DNA of 64,000 bases from Bretschneidera sinensis (Eukaryota; Streptophyta; Magnoliopsida; Brassicales; Akaniaceae), in assembly GCA_023935145.1 (NCBI GenBank), contig CM043700.1, positions 24,894,001 to 24,958,000 on the forward strand, given 5' to 3'. Below the pieces are notes generated by a model. That model saw only the letters and a program-made list of their open reading frames with translations, had not been told where the DNA came from and did no database searches. Of the stretch, positions 59,101 to 64,000 are shown piece by piece; position 1 is the first letter of the stretch, and every line of letters starts with the position of its first letter. Both the position numbers and the translations under genes were made by a program.

Positions 59101-60307
59101 TAATCTATAAGTATATTTGAGACAAGCATCAAAATAACAAAATACTACATTAAGCATAAGGATCGCAGCACCTATTTGCCTATAACGGTACTGGTATGAG
59201 TTGTACATTTCAGAAGAGCAGAGAACACTACATTATTTTTGCAACTTAGCAAAATACAGAACAGCTGAGAAACAAATGAATAGACTTCCAAGAGCAAACT
59301 GTGCAAAACTACATCCGCTGAAATCAATAAGATAGTAATTTCAAAACATGAATTTCTATTTGTCCTCCTCCACTAATGAGATAACCGGAAGAATTTACTC
59401 CCTAGTCATAAAATCGTCCTGGTCCTAAGCAATTATTTCCTGTTTTAACACTTCGATTCATAATCTTCAATTTCCCAATTGGCCTTGATTTTTCAGAAGA
59501 GCATTTCTTTATCAGTAGAAGAGCATAATATTTAGCTTTACCAAATATCGATGGTACTATTACTTCAGATTTGTAATTTTCACAAAATAATTCTCAACAA
59601 AGAATCAAGATTGTGCACTGAAAAAATAATCAATTATGTGAAGAAGTATCGAAAGAATAAAGTCAACATGAAGAGGTTCCTTATTTTGGAAGACAAACAT
59701 AAAGCAATAAAAGGTCTGTACTGCAACTTAATTGCAAAAAACGCGTATGCCTAAATTGCAAACCCCAAAACCCACATTTATCCTCACTACTGTAACAACA
59801 CATTGAGTTTGTATCAAGTATATCAGTTCCCCTATTTCAAATAAGAAAGAAATTCCCAATCCCTACCACAACCAACGATCAAATATATAAAAATTCAAAA
59901 TCAAATCAACACTACCAATCCACAAAAGCCAAACCTACCCAAAAACCCTAATCAGACGAATAGTTTTCAGAGAAATTCTTCTATACGTACTTTTATATGC
60001 GAAAAATATAGAGATAGCTGAGCTAACCGTGATCTCGTTCTTCATTATTTGGGGCAGGAAGGGCATTAATGGCGGATGATTTGGAGAAAAGAGAAGGAAG
60101 TATTCTGGTGGCTCCGCCAGCTAAAAACCGGCAAGCCGGATCCACCAGCCTAGAGAGCCACCGGCTCCGCTGGGCTTGGTTCTGTAGCGGGCGGGCGTAC
60201 GGTGTCGTCGGTGGTCTCCGTGCAGATTGTCTCCTCAACTTCCCACCCGCGCCTCGCTCCGGAGCGTTTTGCATTGACAACGGCGTTGTTTCCAGATTCC
60301 TCTCCAT
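47111..60307 (-). CDS. NUP1: Nuclear pore protein NUP1/NUP136-type, apparently C-terminally shortened
   Basis: Eight coding exons on the minus strand, all with GT-AG borders and matching phases, join to 763 codons: 60307-60028, 59052-58991, 57812-57649, 57160-56947, 54353-54030, 53932-53846, 50097-49381, 47554-47111. The N-terminus carries RRPPTTPY and WLSRLVDPACRFL, typical of plant NUP1/NUP136, a nuclear-basket nucleoporin. Mid-protein hallmarks are GASPVEIARAYMGSR (exon 5), RRIRHK and MARTILEHLERNPPT (exon 7). The last exon is Ser/Pro/Phe-rich with only a couple of FG motifs (YSFGSN, FNFGSN) and ends at TAA 47111-47113. As I recall, the Arabidopsis protein is about 1300 residues with many FG repeats at its C-terminus, so much of that region is missing here or not found. 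Large introns hold several transposable elements. Confidence 0.85.
51377..52972. mobile_element. Two LTR-like copies in inverted orientation inside the NUP1 intron
   Basis: 51377-51800 on the minus strand matches 52694-52972 on the plus strand. Shared phrases, read in that sense, are TTGGTCTAGGATT, GTTTCCTATTTGAGAGTC, AAATCCTTGCACA, CTATATAAAG (CTACATAAAG in the right copy), ATTATTTAGGGTTT, GACTTTGATTATG and TCTCTCTC runs. On the minus strand a purine tract (CTAGGGGAGAA) near 52020-52035 precedes the left copy, as at a gypsy 3' LTR edge. The roughly 900 bp between arms has a small minus ORF (52189-52419) that I do not recognise. Normal elements have direct LTRs, so this is an inversion or two insertions. 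Confidence 0.65.
51563..51655 (+). mobile_element. Short tRNA-derived SINE-like insert
   Basis: TGGCTCAATGGTTAAAG fits an RNA polymerase III A box, and GGTTCAAGTGA about 30 bases later is close to a B box. Then come a TG/T-rich stretch and an AAT-repeat tail. The insert breaks the left LTR copy: the matching right copy lacks these roughly 95 bases. It is too short and irregular to be a tRNA gene. Confidence 0.6.
54436..56445 (+). mobile_element. Small non-autonomous LTR retrotransposon in NUP1 intron 4
   Basis: LTRs 54592-55021 (430 bp) and 56008-56440 (433 bp) start TGATGCAGAATGG and end CTACATCA. The target duplication ATACA lies at 54587-54591 and 56441-56445. A polypurine tract AAATGGGGGAGAA directly precedes the right LTR. 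The first 151 bp of the left LTR, with its flanking bases including ATACA, are tandemly duplicated (54436-54591), so a second LTR start lies at 54441. The 986 bp interior has no gag or pol. It has one ORF, 55269-55655, described separately. No clear primer site was identified after the left LTR. Confidence 0.88.
55269..55655 (+). CDS. ORF inside the small LTR element, 128 codons
   Basis: The first residues (YDVLHQVFNQYGFVEQIRIL) resemble the opening of an RRM in plant polypyrimidine-tract-binding proteins. The middle is unrecognised. The C-terminal third (DDLESEIFKKITRLETLC to the end) is a heptad-patterned, coiled-coil-like stretch as found in some gag-like ORFs. A single frameshift near 55650 may end it early, since similar helical coding continues in another frame. 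Expression is unknown, and the PTB resemblance covers only about 20 residues. Confidence 0.35.
   Translation: MCYDVLHQVFNQYGFVEQIRILHKSRNQKVSEPLCNLGSSRCSLGSIVSSWLSFMMDVANWISSVTLLVPTQLYPLHLMPQTDVDDLESEIFKKITRLETLCQKVLEEMKDIKLDLQIQKVELQMQKN
57295..57612 (+). pseudogene. 3' fragment of a plant L1-type LINE in NUP1 intron 3
   Basis: Conceptual translation near 57380-57545 gives VWKERNTRAFEGI followed by KSKWVNTTCFWFK, the style of the zf-RVT tail of plant LINE reverse transcriptases, with an in-frame stop just before. A stop, a short 3' UTR and an A-rich tail (57602-57612) follow. It is strongly 5'-truncated, as is normal for LINE copies. It runs antisense to NUP1. Confidence 0.7.
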
Positions 60308-61189
60308 CTCTCTCCCACTCGCTCTCTGTCCAAGGGCTGGGATTTCTTTGAAGCACGATTTTGTGACTTTTTGTTCACTTTTTCCTGTAAAATACTGTTT
60401 TTATTTTTTGGTTAATTAGGTTTGGCTTTTATGGAATTCGTATTGGACAACGATTCTCTGAGTTTGAGTTGGTGCTTAGGGTGAACCCAAGCTCAGCTGT
60501 ATTAAAATAAATACATCGAGCCAACAGTAACTGGAAACTTTTTTCCTATCTTATGTTGTAAATTTGTAATGGGTGATTTTTGGTAAGTGGAGGCCTAAGT
60601 CGAAGAGAATTATCGTGTTATTATGGAATCGTTAAATTTTATTAATAATTAAAAAAATTAAATAATAATAATGCGTTAAAATGAGAAAAAGACTATGCCT
60701 ATGTCGCAGGCCCGAGGCCAACTCTCCTAAGAAAATGGTTATATCTTTGGAGACCTGTGCTCTTTTACACTGTCTAAGGATGCTTTTACCATTTTAAAAC
60801 ATTGATTGTAACTGATCGTTATTCTTATGTAATGTATATTAAAAAAAAAATTGTAAGTAGGTTTATATTAATTGTAGATTTTAAGTTTTGTTAAAACAGA
60901 TTAAGTTATCAATCTATTAATGAGATTGCTTCAACTTGATACAATTGAAATAGGTTAAAATTTTAAACTAAATAAAATTATCCAAGTTTTTAGTTTCTAA
61001 AGAATTAATTATCTCACTTTTTTTTTTATTGTCATAAAAAAATAAAAAAGTGGCAATCTCTTAATCATATTCTTCATCCCCTTAACTTTTATTATCATTC
61101 CAAGTAACTATCATTGTCTTCTTCTTGGACTTTTGAGAGAAGTTCTTTACTTCGGATAGTCCATCTTAATGTCTCCAGATTTCTTGCAC
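60308..61189. other. NUP1 upstream region
   Basis: The first 150 bases are the likely NUP1 leader and promoter side. The remainder is AT-rich with no ORF. The plus ORF 60069-60419 is the antisense of NUP1 exon 1 and leader, not a gene. Confidence 0.6.
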
Positions 61190-62090
61190 TCAAAAACAAA
61201 TAATTTGGTCTTTCTTGCTTGAATCTCCTTTTGTCAATGACTTCTTGTTGAAGTATTTTTTGTTCTTTAAGAATTTGTGAAACCTTCTTATTATGAGAGT
61301 CGTCTCCCCATCATCAATGTCACTTATATCGTCATTCTCATCGATTTTGTCACTCGTAGATGACTTAACGGCAATTGTCTTTTTCTTCATGTTTTTATTT
61401 TCTTCATTATTTGATTTAGGTTCATTTTATGAGTCATAACGAGTGATTTAAGAAACTTTTACAATGAAAAAGAATTGAAATCTTCCACTTATTCAATGCT
61501 AATCACTTTTGATTTCCATGACTTCAGAATTAACATGAGAATCTCGCTCAACAATTTAGGATTAGCATAATTTTACCAAGAGATATTTCATAGAATTTAT
61601 GATATTGGTAAAAGGTGGGAACATTTTAAAAATAGGCTCATTTGGTTTCCATTTTAAAAATCTCACAGCTATGAACAAATATATTAACATTAGTTGTTAT
61701 TACTTGATTGGTTTCTTTACAAGTGACCTCAAATCTATCCAAAATCTCATTTGCAGTTTAGTAAGAAAAGACTATTAAACTCATTTACATCTAAGGCACA
61801 ATTAAACACTTTAGTAACATGGTTTTTATTATATAAGCTTCATCTTCTAATTTGGGCACCAATTTGGTTGGAACATTTGGTCCCTTGACTATGATGCTTC
61901 ATAGCTCATAGTCTTCGGCTTGAAGGATATTTTCATTCTAGCTTTTTAATAATTGTAGTTTGTGTCGTTGAACAAAAAAAAGTTTAGTTGTGGATTGACT
62001 TTCACCAAAAAAGGTGCCTACAACTGTTTCCATTTGATCAATTCTAGGATGTTAAGTTCAAATGAGCTCTATTACCAATTGTAGGTTTAG
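61190..62090 (-). pseudogene. Copia gag remnant (Sirevirus-like)
   Basis: On the minus strand a primer-site-like CAATTGGTAATAGAGCT lies at about 62068-62085. It is followed by broken gag sequence with the phrases ILQAEDYEL and SIIVKGPNVPT. At 61390-61190 an open segment (residues TTLIIRRFHKFLKNKKYF and acidic DENDDISDIDDGE) matches the style of the gag at 20930-21110. Many stops and frame changes separate the pieces. No zinc knuckle or LTR pair was identified. Confidence 0.7.
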
Positions 62091-62657
62091 GCAATCCAAG
62101 AGAGAGGTCAATTAGGCTTTTAAATTTTTTTTATAACAAGCATGAATCAACCATAATTATGCAATTAACTAGGTTAACAAACAATAAATAAATAATTGAA
62201 ATTAAATGAGTAGAGAGGGGGAAAAAAACGTGTAAACAAAATTATGGTGATCCAATCATAATTTGTGTCTAGTCTACCATTTAAGACTACTCATTGAAGA
62301 GTTTTCTTCATTGATCCACTTCAAGTTGCTCATACCTTTTACAAGATTGCTTCTACCCAAATTTTTTAACCTAAACCCACAAAGCGTGTCCAGTTGCCAT
62401 GATTGAGTTTGACCTTCTAAGGCATTATTTAGTTGGGATTTAAAAAAGTTTAGATCAGTTTGGCTAAATTCCTTTAAAACAATTTTTTTTTCTAAAAGAA
62501 ATTTAAGCAAGCTAAAACAAACGGGACTTAAGTAGAGTAAACAGTCATCTATCCTTCATCATAGACATTAGATAATTACCATATATCTATTAATTTTCAT
62601 TTCCTCATTACTTTTTTTAGATGTATTCTGCAACATCAGTTCATAAAGCAAAGGGAA
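62091..62657. other. Spacer, possibly old LTR sequence
   Basis: Lies upstream, in the minus sense, of the copia primer-site-like sequence, so part may be LTR, but no second copy is present to confirm it. No gene seen. Confidence 0.4.
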
Positions 62658-62846
62658 GTGGGAAACGAAAATAGTAAAAAGCAGAGGAATAATAGGCAGC
62701 TGATGTTTGAAATGACACAAGTCAGAGAGGGAATTATATATGATGAAGCTCTCGCCAACAAAGATTTCTTGACGTTAATTAGAATATGGAATCAAGTTCC
62801 GTCTTGGCGTCCTCTGATGGCTAATCAACAACAGAGCACCTCTTGA
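62658..62846 (+). CDS. Small ORF of unknown function (62 codons)
   Basis: ATG at 62658, TGA at 62844-62846. The N-terminus is polar and basic (MGNENSKKQRNNRQ), then comes a mixed helix-like part (DEALANKDFLTLIRIWNQ) and a Gln/Ser tail. Amino acid use looks protein-like rather than AT-repeat, but no family is recognised. It could be an exon of an unfound gene or chance. Confidence 0.25.
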   Translation: MGNENSKKQRNNRQLMFEMTQVREGIIYDEALANKDFLTLIRIWNQVPSWRPLMANQQQSTS

Positions 62847-63570
62847 GCACACCAAAAGTACCTATCTCCATCTCCTTTCATTTCGTGTGCTATCATTCTT
62901 GACATCAACCAATTTGACTCTTCTCCACTGAAACTGAAAGCCCCAATCACCACACTTTAGTCACCATTAATTACATCTTTTGCATTGTCAAGACTTTTTA
63001 AGAGCATCTTTCTTTCTCTTCAACCAAATGGAACACTAAAATTGTGGTCAATATTATAAATGCAAAACTTGTTAATTAAAAATCTATGGCAAGATTGGAA
63101 ATTCCGGGGTAGAAAGGAAGATTAATGTCCTGAACTCTATTGGATCTAGGGTAATAAATCGTGGTCGAGGTCGCGGTTTGCGAGCATTGCAGGTGTTAAA
63201 ATACGGATTGCAGGTATGGCGACAGTTAAGTTTTTTTTTTAAACTTTGCTTACCTTAAAATGCGGATTGTGGACATAGATAATCTGCTGTCAACTAGTAG
63301 TTCTAGTAAGATTCTGGCAAACTCGGCATTGCCAACAAAGCTTTGCCCATGTGTAGCAGTACAATGAAAAGGTACTTGTAACACAGCCCATCCATTGTCG
63401 TCCCCACACGGCACACAAATTTCTCCACGCATGAGACCCATTGATTCCAAATCCCAATCCATCAATCAAATTTATCATCCTAGTAGTAGAGTCTAACCCA
63501 ACTGGCTCTTCCTCTGCCTCTGGCTCGCCCCCTGTAGGCCGGTGATCAAGCCAAGTTTACATATATAGTA
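62847..63570. other. Intergenic, with MITE-like fragment
   Basis: Around 63150-63280 are GGTCGCGGTTTGCG- and AAATGCGGATTG-type phrases, related in style to the MITE ends at 16683-17000 and probably a degraded copy. Minus ORFs 63250-63478 overlap in two frames; neither is recognised. Confidence 0.4.
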
Positions 63571-63582
63571 TTATATATATAG
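63571..63582 (+). promoter_or_regulatory. Putative TATA box of the ENT gene
   Basis: TTATATATATAG is placed 89-100 bases before the start codon at 63671; a second TA-rich stretch (CATATATAG) lies just upstream. The position suits a plant core promoter. Confidence 0.5.
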
Positions 63583-63670
63583 TTATGGTTCTTGACAAGC
63601 TTTGAGCCACCCAAGTTTAATTATCAGCTCATCTTGCTTCTTCCATTCTAATCAACAAGTCAATTCATCA

Positions 63671-64000
63671 ATGGAAGGCATGAAGGGTCCTATAGATCAA
63701 GCTGAACCAAGAGACACTTACAAGATCGCTTATATAATCCATTTCTTGCTTGGTGCAGGCAATCTGCTTCCGTGGAACGCTTTTATAACGGCTGTTGATT
63801 ACTTTGGGTACCTGTATCCTACCAAGCATGTTGAAAAAGTTTTCTCTGTGGCTTACATGAGTTGTTCAGTACTAGTTCTTGTTGTAATCATGAATTGGGG
63901 TTGCTGCAGTTATAGATTGAGAATGAACTTGGGATTTTCTATGTTTATTCTCTCTATAATGGTGCCTCCAATTATAGATTGGGCTTGGAGCAGCAGCTGG
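63671..64000 (+). CDS. ENT8: Equilibrative nucleoside transporter, ENT8-like, N-terminal part (runs off window)
   Basis: ATG at 63671 opens 110 uninterrupted codons to the window edge. The phrases KIAYIIHFLLGAGNLLPWNAF and ITAVDYFGYLYPTKHVEKVFSVAYMSCSVLVLV match the N-terminal region of plant ENT8, more closely than ENT1 or the ENT3 clade. Three membrane segments are visible (about residues 18-36, 62-80, 86-104), out of the usual eleven of SLC29 proteins. Such carriers move nucleosides across plasma or vacuolar membranes. The first exon is open at least to the edge; no intron was seen. Assignment to ENT8 in particular is from recalled family sequences. Confidence 0.85.
   Translation, partial: MEGMKGPIDQAEPRDTYKIAYIIHFLLGAGNLLPWNAFITAVDYFGYLYPTKHVEKVFSVAYMSCSVLVLVVIMNWGCCSYRLRMNLGFSMFILSIMVPPIIDWAWSSSW

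Noticed and set aside
60069..60419. 116-codon plus ORF
   Set aside because: Antisense to NUP1 exon 1 and leader.
63250..63478. Two overlapping minus ORFs upstream of ENT8
   Set aside because: Two frames are open at once over the same bases and neither matches a family I know; possible old gene fragment but not supportable.

Overview
This 64 kb window is nuclear DNA of a flowering plant, most likely a eudicot. It is AT-rich. It carries intron-containing genes of plant-specific families (a YABBY transcription factor and a NUP1/NUP136-type nucleoporin) and dense nested LTR retrotransposons with plant-type primer sites. I did not identify the species. No rRNA, functional tRNA, CRISPR array or bacterial-type operon was seen.

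Region 1 (1-37.8 kb) is a nest of transposable elements with no functional host gene. A 7.0 kb Ty3/gypsy element (597-7628, minus strand, TSD ATGAG) sits beside the 3' end of a copia-like remnant. A 353 bp hAT-type MITE (8263-8615, TSD GGTAAAAC) lies inside that remnant. A decayed gypsy gag (11.2-12.7 kb), an old LTR and further MITEs follow. Two very short TRIM-like LTR elements (17482-18561, TSD AGACT; about 18566-18998) abut a Sirevirus-like copia element (18999-36707). The copia element's second, env-like ORF was split by a 6.5 kb gypsy element (25710-32215, TSD ACCAC) and, further on, by a 1984 bp solo LTR (32329-34312, TSD TCCAT). An 875 bp terminal-inverted-repeat element lies at 36956-37830.

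Region 2 (37.8-64 kb) is genic. YABBY5 (39963-42884, plus, seven coding exons, 187 aa) looks intact. A NUP1/NUP136-type gene (60307 down to 47111, minus, eight recognisable coding exons, 763 aa) has introns holding an inverted pair of LTRs, a SINE-like insert, a small LTR element and a LINE 3' end. Its 3' end appears truncated relative to the family. A copia gag remnant lies at 61.2-62.1 kb. The first 110 codons of an ENT8-like equilibrative nucleoside transporter start at 63671 and run off the window. The three host genes belong to unrelated processes (lateral-organ polarity, nuclear pore, nucleoside transport), and nothing suggests they act together.

The most interesting pattern is that four LTR families here each place a cluster of short dyad-symmetric motifs just upstream of their TATA box. 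In two of them, and possibly a third, the motif recurs inside the element. This is known for Sireviruses; I do not know of it being described for the gypsy families. A second point of interest is the Athila-like element at 25.7-32.2 kb, where one reading frame runs from the pre-RT linker straight into the integrase C-terminus.
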